Of a stretch of DNA of 64,000 nt, positions 16,345 to 26,143 are shown piece by piece. Each line of letters opens with the position of its first letter. Within the stretch, counting starts at the first letter, position 1. The notes under the pieces are model-generated. The model ran no database searches. It saw only the letters and a program-made list of their open reading frames with translations, and was not told the origin of the DNA. Origin of the DNA: Lacipirellula limnantheis (GTDB lineage: Bacteria > Planctomycetota > Planctomycetia > Pirellulales > Lacipirellulaceae); assembly GCF_007746075.1 (NCBI RefSeq), contig NZ_CP036339.1, positions 2,676,885 through 2,740,884 of the forward strand. The letters are read 5' to 3'. The position numbers were made by a program, and so were the translations under genes.

Positions 16345-19300
16345 TCAAGACTTATTGCGAACGGAACGACGCGCCGTTGCCAGCAACGATAGGGCGATTG
16401 CTCCAAGCGTGACCGCCGCGGGTTCTGGAACCGATTGAATCAGGGCCATCGCCGCAGCGCCCATCGCGGGGTTCACGTTATTAAGGATGGCCCAATCGGA
16501 AAGGTTGACCCGACCGTCGTAGTTGAAATCCCCGATCATCCGCGACGAAAGATCGCCGACGGCGAGCGAGCGTTGAATCCCCCCCTGCGTCCACGTCAGC
16601 ACCTTCTCGTCCAGCCAGTGACTGGCGAAGATCGTCACGTCGGCCATCGTAATCGCGTTATCTCCAGTGAGGTCAGCGACGTTGGTTGGCTTGAAGAACG
16701 CAGCGTACTTGTTGTCGCGTTCGAACTTGAATTCGCCGCGGTCGGAGGTGGTGTTGAGGCCCATGACGAACATTTCCAGGTCGTCGACGATGCCGCGATA
16801 GTAATTGCTGGTCGCGAGCGTGAACGGCGACTCCGACGAGTTGGCGCCGACAACCAAGGGGCTGTTATCCTGATTCGACGGTGCGATTTCGTCATTGGGG
16901 ACGTCCTCGCCTTGGTAAGAACCGATCGCAGCTGCCTCGGCGACGCCGTTGACGTACAGGATCGACCCGCCATTGGGGCCAGTGGGACGGACCACCATCA
17001 GGTGGTACCACGTATTCGGGACGACCGTCGTCAGGCCGACGTAGTCGTTGTTGGAATACTTCATGCCGAACTTACCGGCTGCATTGATCAAGACGCCGTG
17101 GTTATTGGTGTCCATGACAATGTGCTGCAATTGCGCCGAAACGGCCGGCTGCACCCACAGCTGAAAACCGCGATCGGTGATAAAGCTGTAGTCGAGCGTG
17201 CCGCCGGGAAGCGTGCCGTTGGTCGACGACGGGGACTTCTCCGGAAAATTGAGCGCCTCGTCGGCCGCGGTCCGCAAGAAGTTCTTGTCGGTCGGCGCGG
17301 AATTGAGGCGGACGCCTAATCCCGTGCCGCCATCGGGTCGTCCCGCGATCGTGACGTACGTCGGCTTGGGACCGGCCTTGGTGAAGGAGGTCAAGTCGAT
17401 GAGCTGATTCTGGCCGGTGACGCCCGCGCTATCGAACGTCACGTTCACCGTGGCCCCGTTGGCCGCCCCCGCGTCGCCGCCATCACCCATGCGATAGTTG
17501 CGATCGAGAAACGGCGCAGGAATCACTTGAGCATCGGCTTGCGACGGCGCCACGGCGATGGCCGCCGTGACGACTGCCGCCGAGGACGCGGCGTTGATTA
17601 CATTCAGCGAGCGGACCAGCCGCCGACGAAGCGTCGCCACGCAGCAGACCGCAAGACCAGCCAACCCGAGGGCGGCGGGCTCAGGGACGGCGCCGGCGGC
17701 ACTCGTGGCGAGGCCGGTCGAGCCGAACTGCGTTTTCCAAATCGCGAGGTCCGCTGCATCCACGTCTCCATCTCCATCTGCGTTGCCTTGTGCTTGCGTG
17801 GTTCCGGTTCCGAAGCCGCGCTGCCAGATCAATAGGTCGGCGCCGTCCACGTCACCGTCGTCATCGAAGTCGGCGTTCGACACATCGGGCTGCGAGTAGT
17901 ATTCCACGATGCCGGTGATGACGTCGCCAAAGATGGTGGAGTAGGTGAACTGCAGGTCCCGGTTGGCCGGCAACGTCGCCGTATTGAAGATCTTGCCGAG
18001 GTTCTCCGTTCGCGCTGACGTGAAGGCGGAGCTGCCGTCGAGGAAGAACTCCGCGAACTGATTGGGATTCGCGGCGCCAAGTCGCCAGGTTTCGTTGATC
18101 GAGTTGCCGACAATCGCGTCAGCATCGTCGCCGTCGATCGAATCGGGCTTCGTAAAGCTCAAGCCGAAGTTGCCGGTCGGCGCCAGATTGCCCGTGGCGC
18201 TGGAGAGATCGAAACCGGTGATCGACGTGCTAATCACATCGCCGCCGACAATCGACGCGGCGCCGGTTGCCGTGTTGATGCGAAGCTTGGAGGGATCGGC
18301 GGGAATGAAGACGCGAAGATTGTCGACGGCCCACCACCAGTCGTTCCACGCATTGCCCAGACCAAATTCGATCTGCAGCGTGCTGGACGTTCCGTTGTAG
18401 CCGAGGTCGAGCAGAATCGACTCGTTCTCCGCATCGGGATGGAAGGTGGGAGAGGTGGCAATCGAATCCCAAGTGAGCACGCTGGTTTTCGCGCCGCCGT
18501 TGTACGACACCTTGATCGTCGCGGTTTGGTTATTGGTGTTGCCGAGGTCGTCCTGACCCTCTGGCCGCCAGCTGGAATCGAACGCCAGCTTCACCTTCCC
18601 GGCGGGCGTGCCCGCGGGAATGTTGATGACCTTGGTGGTGACGAACGTGTCGTAAAGTTCCTGCGGAGAAACGTTGCCGTCCTGCCACTCGTCGGGGTCG
18701 GCCACCATCACATTGCCCGACGCCTTCGTGAAGAAACTGCGGTTCTGATCGTCGGCATTGAGCCAATGCTCTTTGTCGACGAACGCCCAGCCGGCCCAAT
18801 CCCGGATACCGTCATTGGCGGGATTGCCAAATCCAGGAACGCCCGCATTGTTGAGCACCCAACCGGCTGGGCCGACGCCATTCCACGCGTTCAGCGCGGC
18901 TGGGTCTTCCTCGGGGCTTGGGCCCAGCGGCAATGAGTCGAAGTTCTCGAGCAGCAAGGGAAAGTTGGCCGAGGCCGGCGAGACGGCGCCAAGCGTGACC
19001 GCGACCGCCAGGAGCGCGGCGGCCTGTCGACAACGGCGTCGGCGACTCGCGAAGAGCCCCACGACTCCGCCAATCAGCGCGAGCGCCGTCGTCGACGGTT
19101 CGGGTACGGCGGCCAGGGCCGCTGCGAAGGCGCCGGCGCCCAACGCCAGGTCGTATTGCGATTTGAAAGCCAAGAAGTCCTTCACCGTGTGTTTCCCGTC
19201 TGCATCGAGGTCGCCAAGATTGTACTGTTGGGCTTGCGTCTTCCCGGTCAGGCTCACGTTGTAGCCCGCGAGGAAGGCGGCATAGTCGCCGATTTCGATC

Positions 19301-20505
19301 GTGCCGTTGAAGTTCAAGTCAAGCGGATCGTAAGACACGCCGCCGTTGCCGACGAACTCGATGATGCCGGTCACCGGCTTATCGCTGCCGGCCACGAGGT
19401 ACTGGAACGTAATGTCTGAAATGTCTTCGTGGTACTTGCGCCACGACGTTCCCAGGTTGATCTTCCCGAGCGTGGGATTCGAGGCGAAGGTCGGCACGGC
19501 GTATTGATTGGGGACGTACCCTTCACTCAGCTCCGAATGCTCGGGACTGTCGAAGATCACCCAATCGGAATTCGTGTCGGCGAGATACGTCGCGGCGTTT
19601 TCATCCAGCGTGCCGAAACGAGATTGAATGGAATAGCCGCGCAAATTGATCGTGGCGCTCGTATTGTTGGCGACGCTGACCTGCCCCGTGCCGCGATCGA
19701 TGGTCAGACGCAGGGCGCCGTCCGAAGCGGGCGACGCACCGGTGAACATGTTGAGATTGTCGACCGCCCACCACCAGTCGTTGCCGGCGTCGTAAATGCG
19801 GAATTCAAGCGTGGCGTTCGTGGCGCCGACAGGATTTTGCAGATCGAGGTTGATCGCCTCGTTGACCGCATCGGGCTTGAAGGTGGGGTCGACTTCTTGC
19901 GAGGTCCACCGGAACAGTTCGATCGACGTGTTTCCCGGGTCGTTGTATTTGACCGTCAGCGACGCCTTCTGCGAATCTTCCGGACGCCACGAGGAATGGA
20001 AGAAGAGCTTGGCGGTATTCGCGGCGATGCCTTGCAGCGGAATCGCCGAGACTCGCATGGTTGAGTCGTACAGGCCGGTCGACGCGGGACCAACCGTGCC
20101 AAAGTCGTCCCACTCGTCCGGGTCGGCGACGGCAATCTTGCCGCTGGCGCTCACGAAGCCGCTGCGATCCTGGTCGCCGGCCGTATTGATCCACCAATCC
20201 TTGTCGACGAACGTCCACCCCTCAAACTCAGTGACGCCGATCAAATTGCTGCCCGTGGCCTGTGCCGGCATGGCGCTGTCGTCAATGGCCCAAACGCCCT
20301 CGACGCCGACGCCGGTCGGGACCGACTTCGTCCACGCGGCGCGGCTGCGGACTTCAGTGTCGAACGTGACGATCGGGCCGAGCGTCAATCCCTCGAAGTT
20401 TTCGGTGAGCAAATCGACCGCGCGGGCCGAGCTCGTGAACAAAGCGAGCGACGAAAGTTGAGCAATGGCCAAGTGGCGAATCGTTCGGCAGACCTTAGCA
20501 TTCAT
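16345..20505 (-). CDS. Three-unit PEP-CTERM polyprotein (PEP-CTERM polyprotein 1)
   Basis: 1386 residues without interruption. Start ATG 20505 follows directly with a signal peptide (residues 1-29, ending SSARA). Unit 1 (30-491) has an ENFEGLTLG...NDWWWAVDN module (about 35-248), dockerin/EF-hand-like loops ([26 protein letters not shown]), then VPEP at 467-470, a hydrophobic helix and RRRR at 488-491. A new signal-peptide-like segment follows at once (492-513, ending SPASA). Unit 2 (514-962) repeats the ENFD module (about 520-722), has [13 protein letters not shown] and [11 protein letters not shown] loops, VPEP at 940-943 and RRR at 960-962. A third signal-like segment (963-993, ending ADAQ) leads to unit 3 (994-1386): a concanavalin/LamG-like domain, EF-hand-like loops and a terminal VPEP (1359-1362), helix and basic tail. 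Normal PEP-CTERM proteins have one such signal, at the very C-terminus. Internal GTG codons near the junctions cannot be fully excluded as restart sites, but no ATG exists there. Confidence 0.85.
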   Translation of the reverse strand: MNAKVCRTIRHLAIAQLSSLALFTSSARAVDLLTENFEGLTLGPIVTFDTEVRSRAAWTKSVPTGVGVEGVWAIDDSAMPAQATGSNLIGVTEFEGWTFVDKDWWINTAGDQDRSGFVSASGKIAVADPDEWDDFGTVGPASTGLYDSTMRVSAIPLQGIAANTAKLFFHSSWRPEDSQKASLTVKYNDPGNTSIELFRWTSQEVDPTFKPDAVNEAINLDLQNPVGATNATLEFRIYDAGNDWWWAVDNLNMFTGASPASDGALRLTIDRGTGQVSVANNTSATINLRGYSIQSRFGTLDENAATYLADTNSDWVIFDSPEHSELSEGYVPNQYAVPTFASNPTLGKINLGTSWRKYHEDISDITFQYLVAGSDKPVTGIIEFVGNGGVSYDPLDLNFNGTIEIGDYAAFLAGYNVSLTGKTQAQQYNLGDLDADGKHTVKDFLAFKSQYDLALGAGAFAAALAAVPEPSTTALALIGGVVGLFASRRRRCRQAAALLAVAVTLGAVSPASANFPLLLENFDSLPLGPSPEEDPAALNAWNGVGPAGWVLNNAGVPGFGNPANDGIRDWAGWAFVDKEHWLNADDQNRSFFTKASGNVMVADPDEWQDGNVSPQELYDTFVTTKVINIPAGTPAGKVKLAFDSSWRPEGQDDLGNTNNQTATIKVSYNGGAKTSVLTWDSIATSPTFHPDAENESILLDLGYNGTSSTLQIEFGLGNAWNDWWWAVDNLRVFIPADPSKLRINTATGAASIVGGDVISTSITGFDLSSATGNLAPTGNFGLSFTKPDSIDGDDADAIVGNSINETWRLGAANPNQFAEFFLDGSSAFTSARTENLGKIFNTATLPANRDLQFTYSTIFGDVITGIVEYYSQPDVSNADFDDDGDVDGADLLIWQRGFGTGTTQAQGNADGDGDVDAADLAIWKTQFGSTGLATSAAGAVPEPAALGLAGLAVCCVATLRRRLVRSLNVINAASSAAVVTAAIAVAPSQADAQVIPAPFLDRNYRMGDGGDAGAANGATVNVTFDSAGVTGQNQLIDLTSFTKAGPKPTYVTIAGRPDGGTGLGVRLNSAPTDKNFLRTAADEALNFPEKSPSSTNGTLPGGTLDYSFITDRGFQLWVQPAVSAQLQHIVMDTNNHGVLINAAGKFGMKYSNNDYVGLTTVVPNTWYHLMVVRPTGPNGGSILYVNGVAEAAAIGSYQGEDVPNDEIAPSNQDNSPLVVGANSSESPFTLATSNYYRGIVDDLEMFVMGLNTTSDRGEFKFERDNKYAAFFKPTNVADLTGDNAITMADVTIFASHWLDEKVLTWTQGGIQRSLAVGDLSSRMIGDFNYDGRVNLSDWAILNNVNPAMGAAAMALIQSVPEPAAVTLGAIALSLLATARRSVRNKS

Positions 20506-20697
20506 CGGAGATTGACTCTTGAGATTAAAGGGACGCCGCCCATGAGCAACCGACGGCGTATTGATGTTGTTAACGCAAAGACAACCTGCATGCTTCGCCT
20601 GCGCGAAGCTCCTCCGACCGTCGTCCAAGGACGGAACGGCCGCCTACTGATCCTCCATGGAGATTGAATGCGGGGTCAGTTTGCGCTGAATTGTAAA

Positions 20698-20730
20698 GGC
20701 TGGCATGCCGGGGTCGCCGGCATGCCAGCC
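20698..20730 (-). terminator. Hairpin after the two-module PEP-CTERM gene
   Basis: A perfect 14-bp stem (GGCTGGCATGCCGG with its complement, 20698-20711 and 20717-20730) with a 5-base loop lies 62 bases after the stop codon at 20792. On the minus strand it is followed by only three T residues, so termination may be partial and the downstream polyprotein gene could be read through. Confidence 0.55.
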
Positions 20731-20791
20731 CTGTGGGCCGCTATTGAAATAGCAAGTTCAATCCAAAAACATCTTAGCGAATCAGCAGCGG

Positions 20792-22537
20792 TTAGCTGCG
20801 TCGACGCGTTGCTAGTCCCATCGCGCTCAGGCTGAGAGCCGCGAGGGCCAGCGAAGCGGGCTCGGGGATGGCCGCCGTGCCGATCTGCACGTTGTCCAGA
20901 GCCCAGAACCAGTTGTTGCCGCCGGTGTACTCGAACCGGACCTTCGCCGAGGTGGCGCCGGCCGGGTTATTGAGGCTCAGCAGCACGGTCTCATCGAGGT
21001 TCGTGCCGTGGAACAGCGGGTCGCCGGCGGTCGAGTTCCAGTTGAGGACTTCAACCTCGCCATTGCCGTAGTCGACGGTGATCAATGCCGTTTGTCCCGA
21101 TTCGTCCCGCCAGCTCGAATCGAACTGCAGCAGGAGTGAACCAGCAGCCAGTCCGGTGATGTCGAGCGTCGGCGATTCCAAGACGGTGGTGATCGGCTTC
21201 GTAACGCCGGTGGCGCCGTTGAAGTCGTCGAACTCGTCGGAGTCGGCAATCACGATGTTGCCGCTACCCTTGGTGAAGCTGTTCAGGCTCGTCTGCGAGG
21301 CGAAGGCCGAGAAGGCCCGCGTGGTGACGCTCCATCCTTCCCACTCGAAGACGCCGACGTTGTTGTCGCCGATGGCCGGTGCGGGAATGCCCGAGTTATC
21401 GACGTTCCAGCCTGCCGGCACCGTGTGAGAGAAGGCGTTCGGGAAGGGAGTCGTGTTCGGGTCGTTGTTGGCTGCCGTCACCTTGGAGAAGGTCGGATTG
21501 ATGTCCTTCCGCTCGTTGGTGCTCGGGCCCAGGGTGACGCCGTCGAAGTTTTCGCTCCAGACGGTGGCGCTGCCGCTGTCCTTGACGTCCAGGTTGTCGA
21601 TGGCCCACCACCAGTCGTTGGCGGCGTTGATGTAGCCGAAGGCAAACTGCAAGGTCGACGCGCCGGCGGGGATCGAAACTTGATAAGAGAGGCTTTCGTC
21701 GAGTGCGTCGCCCTTAAAGGTTGCCGAGGCAGGACGATCCGGGGTCGTATCGCCGGCGTCCGAATTGCCGCTGTCCGAGTCCCAGATGTCGAGCGGTGTC
21801 GGGGCGCCGCCATCGATGATGGCATAGACGATGGCCGTTTGGTTGTTGTCGGGGCGGCCGAGCGTGACGTGGGTGTCGTCGAGTCCTTCAGCGCGCCAGC
21901 TGGAGTCGAAGCTGAACGTCAGGTCGGTGTTTTGGTACGAAGCAACGTTGATCTGGGCCGACGTGAGGCCCGTATTGTAGTAGTTGCCGCCAAGACCGGC
22001 GCCGAGATCGTCGTACTCGTCCGAGTCAGCGACGGCGACGACGTTTTGAGCCTTGGTGAATGCCGAGCGGCTTTGGTCGTCAACGCTGGCCCAAAAAGTC
22101 TTGTCAGCGAAGCTCCAGCCTTCCCATTCGTCGACGCCATCGGCGGCGGAGCCGGCGTTGCCGACGCCCGTGTTGCCAACGATCAAGCCGGTGAGCGGGA
22201 TGCGGTAGAGAAGGGCGGGAACCGGATCAGTGCTGATGACGTCGGTGCCGAGCGAGTTCGTCAGGTCGGTGAAACCGAAGTTGTCGAAGGCGTTGTCCAC
22301 CGTCCAGCCCGCGGGGCCGATGTGGGTGTACGCATTGGGACGCGATTCCGTCGTCGGGTCGGTGGCGACGGCGGTCCGGTTGGCGAAGCTGAGCGGGCCG
22401 CGGCGCTCGTTGACGCTGTCGCCCAAGGTGATGCTGTCAAAGTTTTCCTGATAGAGCACCGTTCCGATCTGAGCGTGCGCCGGTGCGGCGATCCCCATTG
22501 ACCCTGCGATGGCTAAAGCTGCCAGATGTCGTCTCAT
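20792..22537 (-). CDS. PEP-CTERM protein with two [11 protein letters not shown] modules
   Basis: 581 residues from ATG 22537, which has GGGGAAAG five bases upstream; longer in-frame starts give a poor leader. A signal peptide spans about residues 1-22 (ending PAHAQ). Two tandem homologous modules follow: ENFDSITLGDS...NDWWWAIDNLDV and ENFDGVTLGPS...NNWFWALDNVQI, each with FEWEGWS/VDEWEGWS, a KGSGNIVIADSDEFDD-type segment and a LxFDSSWRxE segment. The C-terminus is a single standard PEP-CTERM signal (IPEPASLALAAL, hydrophobic, RRRS). It should be an exported, surface or extracellular protein processed by an exosortase; no exosortase gene is in the window. The same module occurs in the two polyproteins, so the group arose by duplication. 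Confidence 0.9.
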   Translation of the reverse strand: MRRHLAALAIAGSMGIAAPAHAQIGTVLYQENFDSITLGDSVNERRGPLSFANRTAVATDPTTESRPNAYTHIGPAGWTVDNAFDNFGFTDLTNSLGTDVISTDPVPALLYRIPLTGLIVGNTGVGNAGSAADGVDEWEGWSFADKTFWASVDDQSRSAFTKAQNVVAVADSDEYDDLGAGLGGNYYNTGLTSAQINVASYQNTDLTFSFDSSWRAEGLDDTHVTLGRPDNNQTAIVYAIIDGGAPTPLDIWDSDSGNSDAGDTTPDRPASATFKGDALDESLSYQVSIPAGASTLQFAFGYINAANDWWWAIDNLDVKDSGSATVWSENFDGVTLGPSTNERKDINPTFSKVTAANNDPNTTPFPNAFSHTVPAGWNVDNSGIPAPAIGDNNVGVFEWEGWSVTTRAFSAFASQTSLNSFTKGSGNIVIADSDEFDDFNGATGVTKPITTVLESPTLDITGLAAGSLLLQFDSSWRDESGQTALITVDYGNGEVEVLNWNSTAGDPLFHGTNLDETVLLSLNNPAGATSAKVRFEYTGGNNWFWALDNVQIGTAAIPEPASLALAALSLSAMGLATRRRS

Positions 22538-22965
22538 TAGATCTTTCCCCAGGAGCATCCCAAGATGGTGTCTGGTCCATCGGCAGAACAACGCGTCTCG
22601 AGTCCGCTCCAACTCGAGTGGCGCCGGCCTGTTCTCGTCACTAGTTCCCCGACTGCGGTTGTTCAGGCCGCTAACGGATCCGATGGGGGTTCGCTACATG
22701 CGAACCCAAACCAGGCTGCATGTACGGATTGTAATGACGAATTTTGAAGAAACGAAACATTCTTGTACCGTAGCCAGCGCAAAGATTAAGCCGAATTGCG
22801 TCCTTACTCGGAGGCACGCGCACTATGCGCACATAGGCGTGGTCGTTTTTGGTCAATTAGGAAGAAATTCGCCATTTTTAGCCGCTGTGACGTGGCGTTC
22901 CGAAGGCCGCCCCGGTCGCCTCCATTCGCGGCGCTACGCAATGTGCGTCCGGAAAAGGGCCCACG
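22538..22965. other. Intergenic region upstream of the PEP-CTERM gene
   Basis: 428 bp between the phnX stop and the PEP-CTERM start, both on the minus strand. It is relatively AT-rich around 22730-22880, suitable for a promoter of the PEP-CTERM gene. No coding frame with a ribosome-binding site and no clear terminator hairpin was found. Confidence 0.5.
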
Positions 22966-23799
22966 CTACGGAGTCTGGCCGCCGGCAAGCAGCGCATTGA
23001 TCGCGTCGACCACGGCGGGCAGCTCGGCGACGGAATCGATCACGAAGTGAGCGCCGCTGGCGGCCATTCGCTCGCGTGCGGCGGCAAGCAGTGCTGTCTG
23101 TTCCGTGGCGCTGAGGGCGCCGAGCTCGGCTTCGCTGAGCCCGATCATGTTGCCCGACTTCGCGACCCCCACCGACCACATGCCGGCGTTGAGCCCTTCA
23201 TCGATGCCGACGATCGTGTCGTCGACCTTGACGATCGCCGACATGGGGAAAACGCCCAGCACACGGGCGTTTTCCAGGCTCATCCAGGGCGCCGGACGTC
23301 CGGCGGGGAAGTCGCTGGCACAGTACATCGCGTCGACTTCGAGTCCCTGCCGCTGGGCGGCGGGGGTGATGACGGCCATCAGCTCGCGCGTGTAGCCGGT
23401 CGTCGAGCCGATTTTCATGCCGCGGCGCCGGCAGTCGGCGACGGCCTCGAGGGCTCCCGGGATCAGCGTCGCATGGTCGGCCAAAAAGCTGATCTGCGTC
23501 TCCAGAAACCGGGCGTAGAGCCGGTCGATCGCCTGCTCGTCATGAGGCGCGCCATGCACGTCGCGCCAGGCGGCGCCGATGCGCGGCATTTCCAGCATGG
23601 TGCGGAGATGGTCGCGCTTGGCCATGCCCATCGGGCCGCGGGCTTCCTCGATCGTCACCGGGACGTCGAACGAGTGAAAGACGCTCACGACGGCTAGCAC
23701 GGGGGCGCGGCTGCCGTAGTCCAGCAGCGTGCCGGCCCAGTCGAAAATCACCGCCTGCAGCGGCGAGAGGGGTCGGCGGCGATTGTTGAAGGCAGGCAT
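22966..23799 (-). CDS. phnX: Phosphonoacetaldehyde hydrolase (phosphonatase)
   Basis: 277 residues from ATG 23799, with AGGAA about nine bases upstream. PhnX hydrolyses phosphonoacetaldehyde to acetaldehyde and phosphate in the cytoplasm. HAD-superfamily motifs are present: FDWAGT with nucleophile Asp20, GSTTGYTRE (motif II Ser/Thr) and VKVDDTIVGIDEG (acidic motif IV). The PhnX-specific cap lysine that forms the Schiff base with the substrate is Lys61 in PMGMAKRDH. Length agrees with the family (about 270). It is the last gene of the phosphonate trio and lies 201 bp after the FAD oxidoreductase, a larger gap than expected, so it may have its own promoter. No phnW aminotransferase is nearby, so the aldehyde substrate must come from another reaction, probably the oxidoreductase. 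Confidence 0.92.
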   Translation of the reverse strand: MPAFNNRRRPLSPLQAVIFDWAGTLLDYGSRAPVLAVVSVFHSFDVPVTIEEARGPMGMAKRDHLRTMLEMPRIGAAWRDVHGAPHDEQAIDRLYARFLETQISFLADHATLIPGALEAVADCRRRGMKIGSTTGYTRELMAVITPAAQRQGLEVDAMYCASDFPAGRPAPWMSLENARVLGVFPMSAIVKVDDTIVGIDEGLNAGMWSVGVAKSGNMIGLSEAELGALSATEQTALLAAARERMAASGAHFVIDSVAELPAVVDAINALLAGGQTP

Positions 23800-24000
23800 G
23801 GCAGGGCGTTCCTGTGTGATGCGGTCTGAGGCGACGTGATCCGGATGGGCGATGGCGATCATCCGCTGTCGTGTGCGTTCCTCGGCGGACTCGCACCAAT
23901 CACTACAACCAGCGAACATCTTGCGGCGGGCCCGTTTGGGGGACCCGCGAACCCTCCCGGCATGGCGAGGGGACCCGAGGGGTGAATTCTCCCCGCGGCT

Positions 24001-25230
24001 CTATGCCGGCGATTCAACGCGGCCGTTCGCCGCGGCGTGTACGCGACCTTCGGTGGTATCCCAGCGATTCCAGAGGCGATTGGCGTAGCCGAACGACATC
24101 GTCATGCCGCAGCCGCCTGAGGCAATGACAACCTCGACGTTCGGGTCGGGCTGACATTCGAACTGAATCAGGCCTGGCGCCTTCGGGTAGATGCCGTGCC
24201 ACCGCTCCTGAATCGTCCAGTCGGGCAGGTCGATCATCTTCCGCAGTTCGCGGAGCATTAGCTCTTCAATCTCGCGTTTGTCGAACGGCGTGACGTCGTC
24301 GCCATATTCGTGCGAGTCGCCGAGAACCACTTCGCCGAGGCCATTCTGCGACGCCATGACGTGGATGCCGTACTTATCGAGCTCGGGCGCTTCGGCGGCG
24401 ACGCGGGCCTTCAGGGCGGAAAGCGACGGGCACTGGGCGAAGGCTTCGTAATGGCGCAGCGTGAGGCCGCCGGCGAGCATCGGGCCAAGCGTCCAGCCAT
24501 GGGGCTGCACGGGCGTGCGCATCATCTGCAGCTTGCACTGCCGGAAGCCGGCGTCGACGAACTGTTCGGGGTAGAGGTAGCGGAAGTCGGTGCCCGCCGC
24601 GACGACGACCTTGTCGGCGAGAATGCGAGAGCCGTCGCCGGTCGTCACCCCGTGGGAGTCGATCTTCTCGACGGCCGTGTCGTAACGGAGCTCGACGCCA
24701 AATCGTTTCTCCAGCCACGCGGGGGTTTTGCTGATGATTTCGCGCGGGTCGACGCAGACTTCGGTCGGACTCCAGAGGGCGGCTAGGAGCCCATCAGGCT
24801 TCGCTGCGGCCGACATCTTGAGCGCTTCTTGCGGAGGGATCAGCCGGCAATCGTAGTCGAACGCCGGCGCCATCTGAGCGAACTCGTCGAAGACGGCCAA
24901 TTCATCGTCGCGGTAGGCCAGATGGAGCGAACCGCAAGGACGGGCCCACAGGCCCGTTTCACGGGCCAGTTCCAGCCAGAGCCCGCGGCTTTCGAGCGCG
25001 GTGCGGTAGAGCTCGCCATGTTCCTGGCCAATTGGCCAGACCATGCCGAAGTTGCGGATCGACGCCCCCTGAGCCTGCCGATTGCGTTCCAGCAGCACGA
25101 CCTCCCAGCCGCGGCGGGCGGCGGCCCAGGCGTGGGCGATGCCGACGATGCCGGCGCCGACAATGGCGACGCGGGGGCGCGCGCCACTGGAATCTTGGTG
25201 ATGATTTAACGCATGATTGAGCGCAGTCAC
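24001..25230 (-). CDS. FAD-dependent oxidoreductase of phosphonate clusters (TIGR03364-type)
   Basis: 409 residues. The start is a GTG at 25230 with GAGG seven bases upstream; no usable ATG exists near the N-terminus. A Rossmann FAD motif, VAIVGAGIVGIAHAW, begins near residue 20, followed by the LLERN acidic strand end, NFGMVWPIG, and a C-terminal GGCGMTMSFGYANRLW segment. This is the DadA/glycine-oxidase fold group called TIGR03364, found beside phnX and HD-domain genes. From memory, relatives in such clusters oxidise N-methylated or hydroxylated 2-aminoethylphosphonate derivatives and deliver phosphonoacetaldehyde to PhnX. That would explain the missing PhnW, but the exact substrate is inference. 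It starts 28 bp after the HD-protein stop, so cotranscription is likely. Confidence 0.87.
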   Translation of the reverse strand: MTALNHALNHHQDSSGARPRVAIVGAGIVGIAHAWAAARRGWEVVLLERNRQAQGASIRNFGMVWPIGQEHGELYRTALESRGLWLELARETGLWARPCGSLHLAYRDDELAVFDEFAQMAPAFDYDCRLIPPQEALKMSAAAKPDGLLAALWSPTEVCVDPREIISKTPAWLEKRFGVELRYDTAVEKIDSHGVTTGDGSRILADKVVVAAGTDFRYLYPEQFVDAGFRQCKLQMMRTPVQPHGWTLGPMLAGGLTLRHYEAFAQCPSLSALKARVAAEAPELDKYGIHVMASQNGLGEVVLGDSHEYGDDVTPFDKREIEELMLRELRKMIDLPDWTIQERWHGIYPKAPGLIQFECQPDPNVEVVIASGGCGMTMSFGYANRLWNRWDTTEGRVHAAANGRVESPA

Positions 25231-25258
25231 GGAGTCGCCTCGGCCGCCAACGGCGTGT

Positions 25259-25819
25259 TTAATGTGACGTAGTTAGGACTTCGCGGAGGTAAGGAAGGTA
25301 ATGCGCCAAGGGGGGCGTGGCGAGATGAGGGTCTTTGGCCTGATCGTCCCAGCGGCGGACCACAAGGCTCGCCGCGTAGTGGGGCTCCGCTTCGTAGGCG
25401 CTCACTTCCGCGGGGTTCATCGGCCCCCCCTGAAGTTGGAGGCTTTGCAGCGATGGCGGACTCAATGTCTCTAGATAGCTAGGATCGACCGCGCAGAGAT
25501 AGCGTTTCGCGTCGACGTGCATCCGGACCGGTTCGGAAACTTCAGGACCAAACCAGCGATTGAGGAAGCGGTAGCCGAGCGACTCGTGGAGGTCGTCGAC
25601 GCCGTCGTCGGGCGCGTCCTCGGGAAGGCTGTGGAGCAGGTGGCCGACATCATGGAGTAAGGCCGAGGCGATCAGCGCGGGCGAAGCGCCGCTTTCTTCG
25701 GCGAGCTTGGCGGCTTGCAACGCATGCTGCTCCTGCGTCACCGCTTCGCCGCCGTACAACGAGCCGCCTTTGTTGCGGAACAGCTCGGTAATTTTTTCCA
25801 GGACGTCAACGCGGGGCAT
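25259..25819 (-). CDS. PhnZ-like HD-domain mixed-valent diiron oxygenase, phosphonate-associated
   Basis: 186 residues from ATG 25819 with GGAG nine bases upstream (an in-frame GTG six bases earlier is too close to that site). PhnZ cleaves 2-amino-1-hydroxyethylphosphonate to glycine and phosphate using a diiron cofactor. Residues matching the PhnZ active site are visible: lid Tyr22 and Glu25 in LYGGE, His32, HD pair His56-Asp57 and His60 in LLHDVGHLLH, His78 in LHESLGY, and His101 with Lys105 in MHVDAKR. The spacing of these residues is the same as in PhnZ up to His78, as I recall the enzyme. A close homologue could still have another role, since the wider HDIG group is not all characterised. 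It is the first gene of the phosphonate set, downstream of an 11-bp palindrome. Confidence 0.87.
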   Translation of the reverse strand: MPRVDVLEKITELFRNKGGSLYGGEAVTQEQHALQAAKLAEESGASPALIASALLHDVGHLLHSLPEDAPDDGVDDLHESLGYRFLNRWFGPEVSEPVRMHVDAKRYLCAVDPSYLETLSPPSLQSLQLQGGPMNPAEVSAYEAEPHYAASLVVRRWDDQAKDPHLATPPLAHYLPYLREVLTTSH

Positions 25820-25893
25820 GGACACTAGCTCCGTAATCTGATCTGCGTGTAGTCAGCATAAACGGGGCGTGAGGCGGGTCACGTCGGGTTATC

Positions 25894-25918
25894 GCGCAAA
25901 CCGTTGGACGGTTTGCGC
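25894..25918. promoter_or_regulatory. 11-bp palindrome upstream of the phosphonate genes
   Basis: GCGCAAACCGT and its exact reverse complement are separated by TGG, centred about 87 bp before the start of the PhnZ-like gene. There is no T tract on either strand, so an operator for a dimeric regulator is more likely than a terminator. No regulator gene is adjacent. Confidence 0.5.
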
Positions 25919-26080
25919 AAGGCCGTGTATGGAACCTCGTTTTTGAGATTTCTGCCGGTGCGGAAGCGCATCGCTGCTGACGATTTGCACGGGTAGTTGA
26001 GTTGCTTGTCGTGAAATGATTCGTCGCGAGCGCTAAGATCGGACTGAGCTGAAGGTTGAGCGTGGCTTGACCCCGGGCGC

Positions 26081-26133
26081 CCCCCGGTTTGAAGAACTTT
26101 TTGCGGTGTGCCCCCGGTTTGAAGAACCGGGGG
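26081..26133. repeat. Tandem 17-nt repeat with a 9-bp hairpin
   Basis: CCCCCGGTTTGAAGAAC occurs twice (26081-26097 and 26111-26127) in direct orientation. The second copy continues into a perfect hairpin, CCCCCGGTT / AACCGGGGG (26111-26133). It lies just after the stop of the HTH gene, so it may also end that transcript, but no T tract follows. It is typical of a dispersed REP-like element. Confidence 0.7.
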
Positions 26134-26143
26134 CTAAGGGCGT

